NCBI GenBank assembly: GCA_027493445.1
Contig: JAOSKU010000001.1
Span: 4,417,845-4,481,844, forward strand
DNA length: 64,000 nt
Reading direction: 5' to 3'
Source: Thermoleophilia bacterium
GTDB lineage: Bacteria > Actinomycetota > Thermoleophilia > RBG-16-64-13
The notes under the pieces were generated by a model. That model was not told the origin of the DNA, made no database searches, and saw only the letters and a list, made by a program, of their open reading frames with translations. Below, piece by piece: positions 35,865 to 44,461 of the stretch (the first letter of the stretch is position 1; each line of letters opens with the position of its first letter). The position numbers were made by a program, and so were the translations under genes.

Positions 35865-36962
35865 CTACAATCCCCTCTGGTCGAGGATGCGGCGGTGGAG
35901 GGTCTCGAAGTCGGGGGCCAGGCTCAGATCGACGTCGGCGCGGGGTCTCAAGCCGGCCGCCTCGCTCGGGCAGCGGGACACACAGACCCCGCAGCCGATA
36001 CACCATTCCTCGTCGAGGAAGGCGCGGCCGTCTTCGATGCTGACAGCGTCAACTGGGCACACGCGGGCGCAGGCGCCGCAGCCCGTGCATGCGCCGTTGT
36101 CGGTGGTGCGCAGGAAGTAAGTGGCCATGAGCACGTCGCGGGGGATCTTCCGCCGGCGGATGCTGCCCACGTTCCAGCAGGCGCAGCCGCAGCAGTTGCA
36201 GTTGTGGCGGACGGGGCCTTCCGCGTTGTCCACGAAGTGCACCAATCCGGCCTCGGCGCTACGGCGCACGATCATGCGGGCCTCGTCTCGGTCGATGGCC
36301 CGGCCGAGGCCGCGCTCGATCAGGTACTCGGCCAGCTCATCGAACTTCATGCACACGTCCAGCGGATGCTCGCAGGCCCGGCCTCGGAGCTTCAAGCCCA
36401 TGCGGCATGGGCAGTGGGCCACGGCGAAGACGTGAGCCCGCTCGAGCAAGGGCTCCATCGCATGGGCAGGGAGCACCGCCTGGGTGCCGGGCTCGAGGGA
36501 GGTGTCCAGGGGGACGTAGCGATAGGGCTTGGTCTCGGTGCCGCCGTAGGCCAGGCGGGTGACCTCCCGGTTGAAGTAGCGCGCCACCAGACCCGCCATG
36601 GCGGCCGCCTCCGGGGTCTCCTCTCCTTTCCAGAGGAAGGTCTGCGGGAAGCCGAAGCCCACTTGGTGCAAAGCATAGCCGAGCTCCCCGTCGGGCATAC
36701 GTCCGGAGAAGATGAGCCCCCGGGCGGCGAGATCGTCCAGCCGCGGCGCGAGGTCGGTCGGGTCACCCCCGCAGCGGGCGGCGATCTCAGCGACGCCGGT
36801 CACCCGCAAGGGGATCCCGCCGGCGGGTAATGCGAGGGCAAGCTCGGCGTCCTCAGGCGTGAAGGCTTGGCGCAGCAGATCGGTCAGTTCTTCGCGCGGC
36901 GGCAGGGCCATGCCGAGGGCGGAGAGGTGCTCGGTGAGAAGGTGGTGGACGTCGCGTTGCAC
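35865..36962 (-). CDS. Cysteine-rich iron-sulfur protein with 2[4Fe-4S] domain, paralogue of 11475-12470
   Basis: A 365-residue protein with the same layout as the one in the hut/methyltransferase cluster. A helical or winged-helix N-terminal domain is followed by C184-P-C186-R with C197 and C204, then C255-N-C257-C258-G-C260-A-C262, then two ferredoxin motifs (C292xxC295xxC298xxxC302 and C321xxC324xxC327xxxC331). The repeated order CxCR, CNCC, ferredoxin suggests one conserved cluster-bearing family. It stands alone here, convergent with rlmKL, so its context gives no function. A redox or reductive-activation role is possible but unproven. Confidence 0.85.
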   Translation of the reverse strand: MQRDVHHLLTEHLSALGMALPPREELTDLLRQAFTPEDAELALALPAGGIPLRVTGVAEIAARCGGDPTDLAPRLDDLAARGLIFSGRMPDGELGYALHQVGFGFPQTFLWKGEETPEAAAMAGLVARYFNREVTRLAYGGTETKPYRYVPLDTSLEPGTQAVLPAHAMEPLLERAHVFAVAHCPCRMGLKLRGRACEHPLDVCMKFDELAEYLIERGLGRAIDRDEARMIVRRSAEAGLVHFVDNAEGPVRHNCNCCGCACWNVGSIRRRKIPRDVLMATYFLRTTDNGACTGCGACARVCPVDAVSIEDGRAFLDEEWCIGCGVCVSRCPSEAAGLRPRADVDLSLAPDFETLHRRILDQRGL

Positions 36963-37077
36963 GTGCTCCTCCTGGTCGGTGTACGGGAGTATATCGTCCT
37001 GTCCGGGCAGAGCGTATTGACGGGTTCGGAGCGGACCTTTAAGCTGGCGCGGCAGCTACCGTGTGGAGGGATCGCGC

Positions 37078-38229
37078 ATGAAACCGACTATCCGCCCGAC
37101 GAACCCCAACTTCTCTTCCGGTCCGTGCGCCAAACGGCCCGGATGGAGCGTCGCGGCGCTCGAGAACGCCCTGGTGGGTCGCTCACACCGGGCGAAGGTG
37201 GGTCGCGCCCGGCTCCAGGAGGTCATCGACCGGTCTCGGGCGGTGCTGGGGGTGCCCCAGGACTACAGGATCGGCATCGTGCCCGCCTCGGACACGGGGG
37301 CGGTGGAGATGGCCCTGTGGTCGCTGCTCGGCGCCCGCGGGGTCGATGCGGTGGCTTGGGAGAGCTTCGGTCAGGGCTGGGTCACCGACATCGTGAAGCA
37401 GCTCAAGCTCTCCGACGTACGCACGTTCACGGCCGCTTACGGCCGGTTGCCCGACCTCTCGCAGGTGGACTGCGACCGCGACGTCGTCTTCACCTGGAAC
37501 GGGACCACGGCAGGCGTGCGCGTTCCAAACGCCGATTGGATCCCCTCCGCCAGGCAAGGGCTCACCATCTGCGACGCCACCTCGGCGGTCTTCGCCATGG
37601 ATGTCGCCTGGGAGAAGCTCGACGTGGTCACGTACTCCTGGCAGAAGGTCTTGGGTGGCGAGGCGGCCCACGGGATGTTGATCCTCAGTCCGCGGGCAGT
37701 GGAGCGGCTCGAGAGCTACCAGCCGGTCTGGCCCCTGCCCAAGATCTTCCGGATGACCACGGGGGGCAAGCTCATCGAGGGCATCTTCAAGGGAGACACC
37801 ATCAACACCCCCTCGATGGTCTGTGTGGAGGACGCCGTTGACGGCCTCGTCTGGGCCGAATCTCTCGGGGGTCTGTCGGCCCTTATCGCCCGGAGCCAGG
37901 ACAACCTGGCCGCGGTGGCTGCTTGGGTAGAGCGTAGCGACTGGGTGGACTTCCTGGCCGAGGACCCAGCCACGCGCTCCTGCACCTCCATCTGCCTCAA
38001 AATCGTGGACCCCTGGTTCCGCGGACTCGGCGCGGAACCTCAGGCCCGAGTGGCGAAAGACATCACGGCTCTGCTCGACGAAGAGGGCGTGGCCTATGAC
38101 GTCGGCTCGTACCGGGACGCGCCGGCCGGACTGAGGCTGTGGGGCGGGGCTACCGTCGAGACCTCCGACCTGGAAGCCTGCTTCCCCTGGCTCGACTGGG
38201 CGTACGAGACCGTCAGATCTGGTAGCTAG
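37078..38229 (+). CDS. serC: Phosphoserine aminotransferase (serC-type, class V)
   Basis: A 383-residue PLP enzyme, 3-phosphohydroxypyruvate plus glutamate to phosphoserine plus 2-oxoglutarate. It opens with [15 protein letters not shown], typical of the proteobacterial/actinobacterial SerC branch, and has [20 protein letters not shown] and [15 protein letters not shown], in which the Lys binds PLP. I place the start at ATG 37078 because GGAGG lies 8 bp upstream; a GTG at 37063 is in frame but poorly placed. No serA or serB is adjacent. Confidence 0.88.
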   Translation: MKPTIRPTNPNFSSGPCAKRPGWSVAALENALVGRSHRAKVGRARLQEVIDRSRAVLGVPQDYRIGIVPASDTGAVEMALWSLLGARGVDAVAWESFGQGWVTDIVKQLKLSDVRTFTAAYGRLPDLSQVDCDRDVVFTWNGTTAGVRVPNADWIPSARQGLTICDATSAVFAMDVAWEKLDVVTYSWQKVLGGEAAHGMLILSPRAVERLESYQPVWPLPKIFRMTTGGKLIEGIFKGDTINTPSMVCVEDAVDGLVWAESLGGLSALIARSQDNLAAVAAWVERSDWVDFLAEDPATRSCTSICLKIVDPWFRGLGAEPQARVAKDITALLDEEGVAYDVGSYRDAPAGLRLWGGATVETSDLEACFPWLDWAYETVRSGS

Positions 38230-38268
38230 CGCTCCGGTCGGGCCGGCCGCCGAGAGCGGGGGCCCACC

Positions 38269-38625
38269 CTAGTAGATCATTCGTTCCAGGGGCCGGCGCT
38301 CGGGTACGGTCAGCTCGGGCGCCTGGCCGTCCCGACGAGCCCGCGATACGTAGAGGGCGCAGTAGCAGGCTCCGTACTCCGCCACGTCGGCTTCCCGGTA
38401 GTCGCAGGGGCAGATGATGTCCCGATCGTGCCCGCGGTCTCCGGAAGCCAGACGGCAGGGGCACGACATGTATCCGTACCGCTCTCGGTTGACGAGCAGC
38501 CCGGCGAGCAGGTCCATGAGCATGCGGCGGTCGGGGTTGAAGAAGTACCCTTGGGCTTCCTGGCGCGGCTTCAGCCGTTCGAGGAGAGCTGTGACCTCGT
38601 CCGGGACCGGGGACTGACCGCTCAC
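38269..38625 (-). CDS. Ferredoxin:thioredoxin reductase catalytic (beta) chain-like protein
   Basis: A 118-residue protein with the complete FTR cysteine pattern CPCR, CPCDY and CYC (SCPCRLASGDRGHDRD, IICPCDYREADVAEY, GACYCALYVS), which binds a [4Fe-4S] cluster next to a redox-active disulfide. It takes electrons from ferredoxin to reduce thioredoxin-like partners. GTG start overlaps the stop of the glutaredoxin-like gene by 4 bp, so the two are translationally coupled and probably partners. No variable (alpha) chain is present. Confidence 0.9.
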   Translation of the reverse strand: MSGQSPVPDEVTALLERLKPRQEAQGYFFNPDRRMLMDLLAGLLVNRERYGYMSCPCRLASGDRGHDRDIICPCDYREADVAEYGACYCALYVSRARRDGQAPELTVPERRPLERMIY

Positions 38626-38876
38626 AGGCCCAGGGCTTCCTTGATCTCGTTTTCCTTGTAGCCCACGATAATCGTGTCCCCGATGACGATGGTTGGGAAC
38701 GAGGTGCTGGGGTTCACGTGCCGTAGCTCGTCGAGGATCGCCTGGCGCTCCTCCCCGGCGGTGAGATCGACGTGGACGACCTCGTACACGACGCTGCACT
38801 CGTCAAGCAGCCGCTTGGCGTTGCGGCAGTGGCCGCAGGTGCTGAGCGCGTAGAGCTTCACGGAAGGTTGCGCCAT
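38622..38876 (-). CDS. Glutaredoxin-family thiol-disulfide protein
   Basis: An 84-residue protein with the active site STCGHCRNAKRLL (CGHC) and the cis-Pro motif TSFPTIVIGD. The CGHC centre is closer to NrdH/PDI-like proteins than to classic CPYC glutaredoxins. Directly coupled to the FTR chain gene, which suggests it is reduced by ferredoxin through FTR rather than by NADPH or glutathione (inference). Confidence 0.9.
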   Translation of the reverse strand: MAQPSVKLYALSTCGHCRNAKRLLDECSVVYEVVHVDLTAGEERQAILDELRHVNPSTSFPTIVIGDTIIVGYKENEIKEALGL

Positions 38877-38921
38877 TGTGTCTGGCTCCTCTCTGGACGG
38901 CGTGCGCGCGGTGACGGGCTG

Positions 38922-39635
38922 CTAGTCGATTGCAGTCGGGGCAGCGGCGGGTTTCCGAAAGACGAATATGGACGTGTCGAAACCGATGTTGAGATAGGCC
39001 AGCTCGAGCAGGCGCGACCCCACGGACTGCCTGCGCCGGCGGGGATTGGCCGAAACAAAGCGCAGGCCATGGTGCTCCGCCACTTCGATCAGCTCGTGCT
39101 TGTGCTCGGACGGGTAGGAGAAGACCAGAACGCCGTTGTCGACAAGCAACCGCGCGGCCTCACGGACTATGGTGGGAACGAAAGAGGAGGACGTGGCCCA
39201 GGCCAGCCTGGGGTCGTCGAAATGGAGTGTCATCCAAGGCGGGTTGGCGGCAATCGCGTCGAACCGGCCGGCCACGGCCTGAAAAGCGTCGGAGACGAGG
39301 GTCGTGACGTTCGTCAGCCTCCGCTCATCGAGGTTCTTGCGCGTGTTCTCGACGGCGATCGGATTGATGTCGGTTGCCGTCACATGCTCGCTCTTCTGCG
39401 CCAAGAAGATGGTCAGGTGGCCCGAGCCGGAGCCTAGCTCCAACACGTTCTTTCCTGCCGGAACGTAGTCGGCGAGCTCGTCCCAGTTGCCGACGGGCCG
39501 GCAAACCGAGGGGAGTATCTCGAGCTTCATTCCCTGGACTCGGGGGGTCGGGGCCACTCGCGTCACCAAGCCGGCGTAGCGGTAGTACAGCTTCATGAGC
39601 GGCCTGAGCGTCGAGTCGGTAAGCAAGGGCATCAT
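38922..39635 (-). CDS. SAM-dependent methyltransferase (small-domain type)
   Basis: A 237-residue class I methyltransferase: VLELGSGSGHLTIFLAQ is motif I, TATDINPIAVENTRKNL motif II, and AANPPWMTL the NPPW catalytic motif used on N atoms of bases or glutamine. Start ATG 39635 has GGGAG close upstream; the longer frame adds 25 poorly conserved residues. The substrate is unknown. Divergent from the histidine kinase gene. Confidence 0.8.
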   Translation of the reverse strand: MMPLLTDSTLRPLMKLYYRYAGLVTRVAPTPRVQGMKLEILPSVCRPVGNWDELADYVPAGKNVLELGSGSGHLTIFLAQKSEHVTATDINPIAVENTRKNLDERRLTNVTTLVSDAFQAVAGRFDAIAANPPWMTLHFDDPRLAWATSSSFVPTIVREAARLLVDNGVLVFSYPSEHKHELIEVAEHHGLRFVSANPRRRRQSVGSRLLELAYLNIGFDTSIFVFRKPAAAPTAID

Positions 39636-39946
39636 GATTCTCCCGGGAGCAACAGCGGCAAGTCCAAGCCGCGGTGCACCATCGCGGTTGCCAGGGGGAC
39701 AGGGTGACACGTGGTCGGGGGCGTGTCAAATCAACCCGCGCAGGCTCGTTGCAGCATCGGCTGCCGGCCATCTCGGGGGAGGCTCTCGCCCGCCGCAACC
39801 GGGGTTCTTCAGTATCGAGCGCCGATTGTCGATACTCTGAATGGGCCCCCGTCCGGAGAATCGTCCGGGGACCGCCCGTACGGGAGTGCAGAGCCCGAAT
39901 GTGGCGTTGAGGATACATACAGAGGAACCGACCGAGGAGAGCTGGC
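39636..39946 (+). promoter_or_regulatory. 311-bp divergent control region with two inverted repeats
   Basis: Between the methyltransferase (-) and the hybrid kinase (+). One inverted repeat is TGACACG (39705-39711) with CGTGTCA (39722-39728). A second pairs TTCAGTATCGA (39808-39818) with TCGATACTCTGAA (39829-39841), with a 2-nt bulge. Either could be an operator. I see no clear -35/-10 pair and no gene. Confidence 0.45.
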
Positions 39947-42577
39947 GTGTCGGCCCATTTCTATACCATCGCGATGTCGGCGTCGGCCGTGGCGTCGTTC
40001 ACGCTCGGGCTGACGCTGATTCGACGGCGGGCGGCGCCGGGCGCCTTACCCCTCGCTGTGCTTGGGTTTTCTGTCGGCGTCTGGGCGCTGGCCAGCGCGT
40101 TTCGGATCGAGGCGCCGAGCTTGGCGGGCAAGATCTTCTGGCACAAGGTCGAGCTGCTCGGGATGGCGCCCATCGATGTCTCCTGGTTCTGGTTCTGCGC
40201 CATGTACTCCGGGCGGGCCCGCTGGGTCAGACCGGAGATCCTGGCTCCGTTCATACTGGTGCACGCGGTCACGATCGGTCTGGGTTTCACCAATGAGTAT
40301 CACCACCTGTTGTGGACCGAATTGCACCTCGACACGGCGGGCCCTTTTCCCGTGCTTCACGAAACCGCCGCTGCCTGGTGGTGGGTGGACACTGTGCAGG
40401 TATACACGTTGGTGGTCGTGGGGTTGGCCATGCTCCTCGGCCTCTTCATCCGCTCCCCCTGGCTGTATAGGCGGCAGGTGGGTGCCGTGGCGCTGGCGGC
40501 GCTGGCTCTGTTGTCCGCGGACATCGTCTACGTCTTCGGGGTGGAGCCCACGCCTCGGATCAACCTGGCGCCCGTCACCTTCACCTTGGTCGTCCTGCTC
40601 CTTTTCTGGGGCTTCGTCCGCTATCACCTTCTCGATATCGTACCTGCCGCCCGGGATCAGGTGATCGAAAGCATGGGAGACGCCGTGGTCGTGGTGGACG
40701 CGCGTTCCCGTGTGATCGACCTCAACCCGGCGGGTGCGCGGCTGGCCGGCCGCTCGGTCTCCGATGCGGTGGGGGTACACGTGCAGCTGGTCTTCCCTCA
40801 GCTCCGGGATCTCCTCTGTGCAGGTTTGAGGGGTGAGCCCGTGTCGGGCGAGCTGCAGCTGGAGAGCGAAGGCGAATCGCGGTACTACGACCTGGGCGTA
40901 TCGGCGCTGAAAAACAGAAAGGACGTCGACCAGGGCCATCTGCTGGTTCTGCGCGACGTGACCGACCGCCGGCTGGCTCAGCAGGAGCTTGTCCGGGCCA
41001 ACGACGATCTCGAGAGGCGGGTCGAGGCGCGCACTGCGGAGCTCAGAGTCGCGGTCGAGGCTTTGCGGCGCAGCCAGGGGCGGGTGGAGCACCTGCTCTC
41101 CTCCAACCCGGCCGTCATCTACAGCTGTCTCCCGAAAGGCGATTTCCCCATCACCTTCGTGAGCCCGAACGTCAAGCATCTTCTGGGCTACAGCGCAGAG
41201 GAGTTCATCTTGGGCGAGGACTTGTGGGACTCGTTGCTGCACCCTGACGATCAAGGTGTCGTCGCGGAGATGTCCGATATCGTGTCTCGGGGCGAGGGGG
41301 CGAGCGAGTACCGCATGCGCCGCAGGGATGGGCGGTGGATCTGGGTCCATGACGAGATGCGCCTCGTCAGTGGCGGGAACGACGCTCCGGTGGAGATGGT
41401 GGGGTCCTGGCTTGACATCACCGACAGGCGAGAGATGGAAGACCGCCTACGCCAGTCGCAGAAGATGGAGGCTGTCGGGCTGCTGGCCGGGGGGGTGGCC
41501 CACGACTTCAACAACCTGTTGACGGCCATCTTCGGCAGCAGCGCGCTGCTGCTCGCAACCCTGCCGGCAGAGGACGCACGCCGTCTCGACGTGCTGGAGA
41601 TCCAAGAGGCTGCCGAGCGCGCGGCCGGCTTGACCCGGCAGCTTCTGGCTTTCTCGCGCGGCCAGGTGCTGAAGCCTAGAGTGCTGCAACCGAACTCCGT
41701 GATTCGCGCCATGGAGCCCATGCTGCGCAGGCTGCTGGGGGAACGCATCGAGTTCGTCGTGGAGCTGGACGAGGCACTGGGGCTCGTGAAGGCCGACCCC
41801 AATCAGTTGGAGCAGGTCGTGATGAACCTGGTCATCAACGCTCGGGACGCCATGGCCGGGGGCGGCCGGCTGACCGTGAGGAGCGCGAATGTAGTGGCCT
41901 CTTCGGGGCACGCGGGCAGGCCGGGAGGCGGGATGCCTGCCGAGCAGGTGGTCCTTTCGGTCCGCGACACCGGGCACGGCATGGATGCCGACACGCTCGC
42001 CCACCTTTTCGAGCCCTTCTACACTACAAAGCGCCAGGACAAGGGAACCGGCCTGGGCCTGGCCACCGTGTATGGCATCGTCACCCAGAGCGGTGGCTAC
42101 GTCACTGTCGATTCCCGTCCGGGAAAAGGAGCCACCTTCAGCGTCTATCTGCCGCGCACGAACGAGACGCTTCCGCCTGAGTTCCTGGAAGATCCGCAGG
42201 GGCCGTCCCGCGCCGCCATTGGGGGGCGGCTCCTCCTCGTGGAAGACGAAGCGGCCGTGCGCCGCTTGGCGGCGCGCACTTTGCGGGCACACGGATTCGA
42301 GGTCTTCGAGGCCGCCGGCGGCGACGAAGCCGTGGCCCTGTTCGGGCGGGAGCGCAGCATCGAGCTGGTGATCACGGACATGGTCATGCCTGGCATGAGC
42401 GGGCAGGATCTGGCCGAGCGCCTGCGCCGCACGAACCCCACCGTCAAGGTGCTCTACATGTCCGGCTACTCCAAAGAGCAGCTGTCGATACAGGCGAGCC
42501 GGCGGTCCGCCTTCCTCGAGAAACCCTTCACCCCGGATTCCCTCGTGCGGAAGGTGGAAGAGATCCTGAACCTCTGA
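39947..42577 (+). CDS. Hybrid sensor histidine kinase (7TM, two PAS, receiver)
   Basis: An 876-residue protein. Residues 1-235 carry about seven helices of the histidine-kinase-associated 7TM type. A PAS domain (about 237-350) is followed by a coiled coil (ERRVEARTAELRVAVEALRR), a second PAS with a PAC motif (about 380-500), then the H-box GGVAHDFNNLLTAI with the phospho-His near 518. The ATPase domain has NLVINARDAM and GTGLGLATVYG. A C-terminal receiver has LVITDMVMPG with the phospho-Asp near 810. GTG start with GAGGAGA upstream. No DNA-binding response regulator is adjacent, so the output partner is elsewhere. Confidence 0.92.
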   Translation: MSAHFYTIAMSASAVASFTLGLTLIRRRAAPGALPLAVLGFSVGVWALASAFRIEAPSLAGKIFWHKVELLGMAPIDVSWFWFCAMYSGRARWVRPEILAPFILVHAVTIGLGFTNEYHHLLWTELHLDTAGPFPVLHETAAAWWWVDTVQVYTLVVVGLAMLLGLFIRSPWLYRRQVGAVALAALALLSADIVYVFGVEPTPRINLAPVTFTLVVLLLFWGFVRYHLLDIVPAARDQVIESMGDAVVVVDARSRVIDLNPAGARLAGRSVSDAVGVHVQLVFPQLRDLLCAGLRGEPVSGELQLESEGESRYYDLGVSALKNRKDVDQGHLLVLRDVTDRRLAQQELVRANDDLERRVEARTAELRVAVEALRRSQGRVEHLLSSNPAVIYSCLPKGDFPITFVSPNVKHLLGYSAEEFILGEDLWDSLLHPDDQGVVAEMSDIVSRGEGASEYRMRRRDGRWIWVHDEMRLVSGGNDAPVEMVGSWLDITDRREMEDRLRQSQKMEAVGLLAGGVAHDFNNLLTAIFGSSALLLATLPAEDARRLDVLEIQEAAERAAGLTRQLLAFSRGQVLKPRVLQPNSVIRAMEPMLRRLLGERIEFVVELDEALGLVKADPNQLEQVVMNLVINARDAMAGGGRLTVRSANVVASSGHAGRPGGGMPAEQVVLSVRDTGHGMDADTLAHLFEPFYTTKRQDKGTGLGLATVYGIVTQSGGYVTVDSRPGKGATFSVYLPRTNETLPPEFLEDPQGPSRAAIGGRLLLVEDEAAVRRLAARTLRAHGFEVFEAAGGDEAVALFGRERSIELVITDMVMPGMSGQDLAERLRRTNPTVKVLYMSGYSKEQLSIQASRRSAFLEKPFTPDSLVRKVEEILNL

Positions 42578-42594
42578 GGCGGGGACTCGATCAA

Positions 42595-42636
42595 GCTCGA
42601 GGGCGTACCCGGGGGTACCCCCGTACGCTCTCGAGC
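42595..42636 (+). terminator. Inverted repeat between convergent genes, probable bidirectional terminator
   Basis: GCTCGAG (42595-42601) pairs with CTCGAGC (42630-42636), and GCGTAC with GTACGC just inside. It lies between the kinase stop (42577) and the convergent synthase stop (42655). A short T run (CTCTTTT) follows about 13 bp later on the + strand. Confidence 0.5.
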
Positions 42637-42654
42637 CAGGTACCGTCCGCTCTT

Positions 42655-43916
42655 TTACCGCAGCAGGCCGATCTCGTGGCCCACCGCATCGCAGATATCG
42701 ATGAGCCGGTCGAGGTGACGACGTTCGTGGGCCGCCATGAGGCTGAAGCGGAAGCGGGCTTTTCCCGCCGGCACCCCGGGCCAGCGCATGATCGGGCAGA
42801 AGGCTCCCAGGTCGCGCATGCGCCTGGCGAAGGCGATGCCCAGATTCTCATCGCCTATGAACAGCGGTACCGAGGGCAGATCGTGGCTGCCGAGGACGGA
42901 GTATCCGATGTCGCGTAGGCCCTTCTTCAGATAACCGGCCTTCCCGGCAAGGTCCTCGCGCACCGCCTGCCCCGATTCCATGAGGTCGACGGCGGCGATC
43001 ATCGCCCCGGCCATGGCGGCCGGCAGGGCGGAGGAAAGCATGGTGGCGTTGGCGGCGATACGCAGGTAGTCGATCAGGGCCTTGTCGCCGCATAGGTAGC
43101 CGCCCGTCCCCCCATGGCCTTGTCCATGCAGCCCATCACGATGTCGATGCCGTCGGCGCAGTCGTGGTGGTCCGGGGATCCTCCGCCGCGGCTGCCGAGT
43201 ACGCCGATGGCGTGAGCGTCGTCAACCATGAGCTTCGCCTTGTACGCACGAGCAAGCTCCACGTATCGGGGCATGTCGACGATTTCGCCTTCCAGGCAGT
43301 AGACGCCCTCGGTCACGATCAGCTTGTTGCCCATGGAGGCATGCTCTTCCAGGCGGGCCTCGAGGTCTTCGAGGTCGTTGTGCCCGAAGGTGACAGTCTT
43401 GGCCGGACTCAGCCGGCAGCCGTCCAGTGCGGAGCCGTGGATGAGCTCGTCGATGAAGATGACGCTTTCCTTGGTCTCATAGGGGAGGCGGCCCAGGTAC
43501 GAGCCCATCAATGCCTGAAAGACGGTAACGTTGGCCATGTAGCCTGTCGGGAAGGTGAGGCAGTCTTCCTTCCCCACCAGGGCGGCGATCCTCCGCTCGA
43601 GCTCGACGATGACCTCGACGTTCCCGCTCATGACCCGGGAACCTCCCGGGCCCACTCCATAGCGCTCGATGGCGCGGATGGCGGCCTCCTTCACGGCGGG
43701 GTGGCCGGAGAGGCTCAGGTAGTTGTTGGCGGCGAACATGATGTACGGCCGGCCGTCGATGACACATTCGGGCTCGTTGACTCCTTGCTGCACCTCGAAA
43801 AAAGGCGGGTAGGTGCCGTAGTCCTTCAGGAAGTCTACGAGACGAGCTACGTTCTGGAAGTTGGTCGTCTCGTCTTCGGGCCTGAGCGTGAGCAGCTGCC
43901 GTACCAGGTCGAACAC
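42655..43916 (-). pseudogene. Alpha-oxoamine synthase (KBL/AONS/SPT-like), one apparent frameshift
   Basis: A PLP enzyme that condenses an acyl-CoA with an amino acid; glycine C-acetyltransferase is the commonest member with this overall form. The N-terminal frame has FAANNYLSLSGHPAVKEAA, GPGGSRVMSGN, ELIHGSALDG and VDDAHAIGVLG, and the PLP-Lys region CMDKAMGG. The frame breaks in the run 43108-43113 (six C on the + strand). One added base restores TGGYLCGDKALIDYLRIAAN, and the second frame continues from MLSSALPAAMAG to the stop at 42655. Restored length is about 420 residues. GTG start with GGGAGG 7 bp upstream. The exact acyl and amino acid substrates are not deducible. Confidence 0.82.
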
Positions 43917-44068
43917 CGCATACCTCCCAAGGTAGTCGATCCACGCAGTTCCCGTCCTGCGGCTCTACCGAGCGCGGCCCGAGGTCCCCGTCCTTCTTCA
44001 CGCGCTGGCGAGGTGCCGGAGGTTCGCGGCCATCGTACACCAGGGGTTGGGGTCTTCGGTGGCCTCTT

Positions 44069-44132
44069 GAGCTCCTTGCCTCGCCCGCACCCAGCGCACC
44101 CTGGCGGCGAAGCGTCATTCCGAAACGAGCTT
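44069..44132 (+). repeat. Dispersed palindromic element, copy 6 (right half only)
   Basis: Begins GAGCTCCTTGCCTCGCCCGC and ends CGAAACGAGCTT. The left half and central hairpin are missing, as if recombination with a neighbouring copy removed them. Confidence 0.75.
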
Positions 44133-44135
44133 CTG

Positions 44136-44296
44136 GAGCTCGTTTCGAAACGAAGCCCCGGCCCCCAGGCCGCCCTGGACGGTGCGATGCTGTGTCCTCG
44201 GTCGCGTCCGTAGCGCTGCTACGCCCGCTCCCTGCGTCCGGGCCTCGCCCGCACCCAGCGCACCCTGAGGGCGAGGCGTCATTCCGAGCCGAGCTT
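44136..44296 (+). repeat. Dispersed palindromic element, copy 7
   Basis: 161 bp with a left end GAGCTCGTTTCGAAACG but a right end CGAGCCGAGCTT. The two ends do not match each other. The left end matches the right end of copy 6, and the right end matches copy 8, which suggests exchange between copies. Confidence 0.8.
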
Positions 44297-44299
44297 GTG

Positions 44300-44461
44300 G
44301 CGCTCGGCTCGAAACGAAGCCCCGGCCCTCGCGGCCGCACTGGGCGGTCCGATGCTGTGTCCTCGGTCACGTCCGTAGCGCTGCTACGCCCGCTCCCTGC
44401 GTCCGTGCCTCGCCCGCACCCAGCGCACCCTGAGGGCGAGGCGTCATTCCGAGCCGAGCTT
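44300..44461 (+). repeat. Dispersed palindromic element, copy 8
   Basis: About 162 bp with matched ends GCGCTCGGCTCG / CGAGCCGAGC and a central CCGTAGCGCTGCTACG. Its right end covers the last codons and stop of the PEP-synthase-like gene (stop at 44444). Confidence 0.8.

Larger units (their letters stand above)
43917..44443 (+). other. 527-bp intergenic region, mostly palindromic repeats
   Basis: The first 150 bp are the leader of the alpha-oxoamine synthase gene. From 44069 onward the region is filled by a half copy and two full copies of the dispersed element, which run into the 3' end of the next gene. No other gene is seen. Confidence 0.6.

Noticed and set aside
17860..44461. CRISPR array as explanation of the repeated sequences
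   Set aside because: The units are about 160 bp, palindromic, mostly unlinked, and not separated by regular unique spacers.
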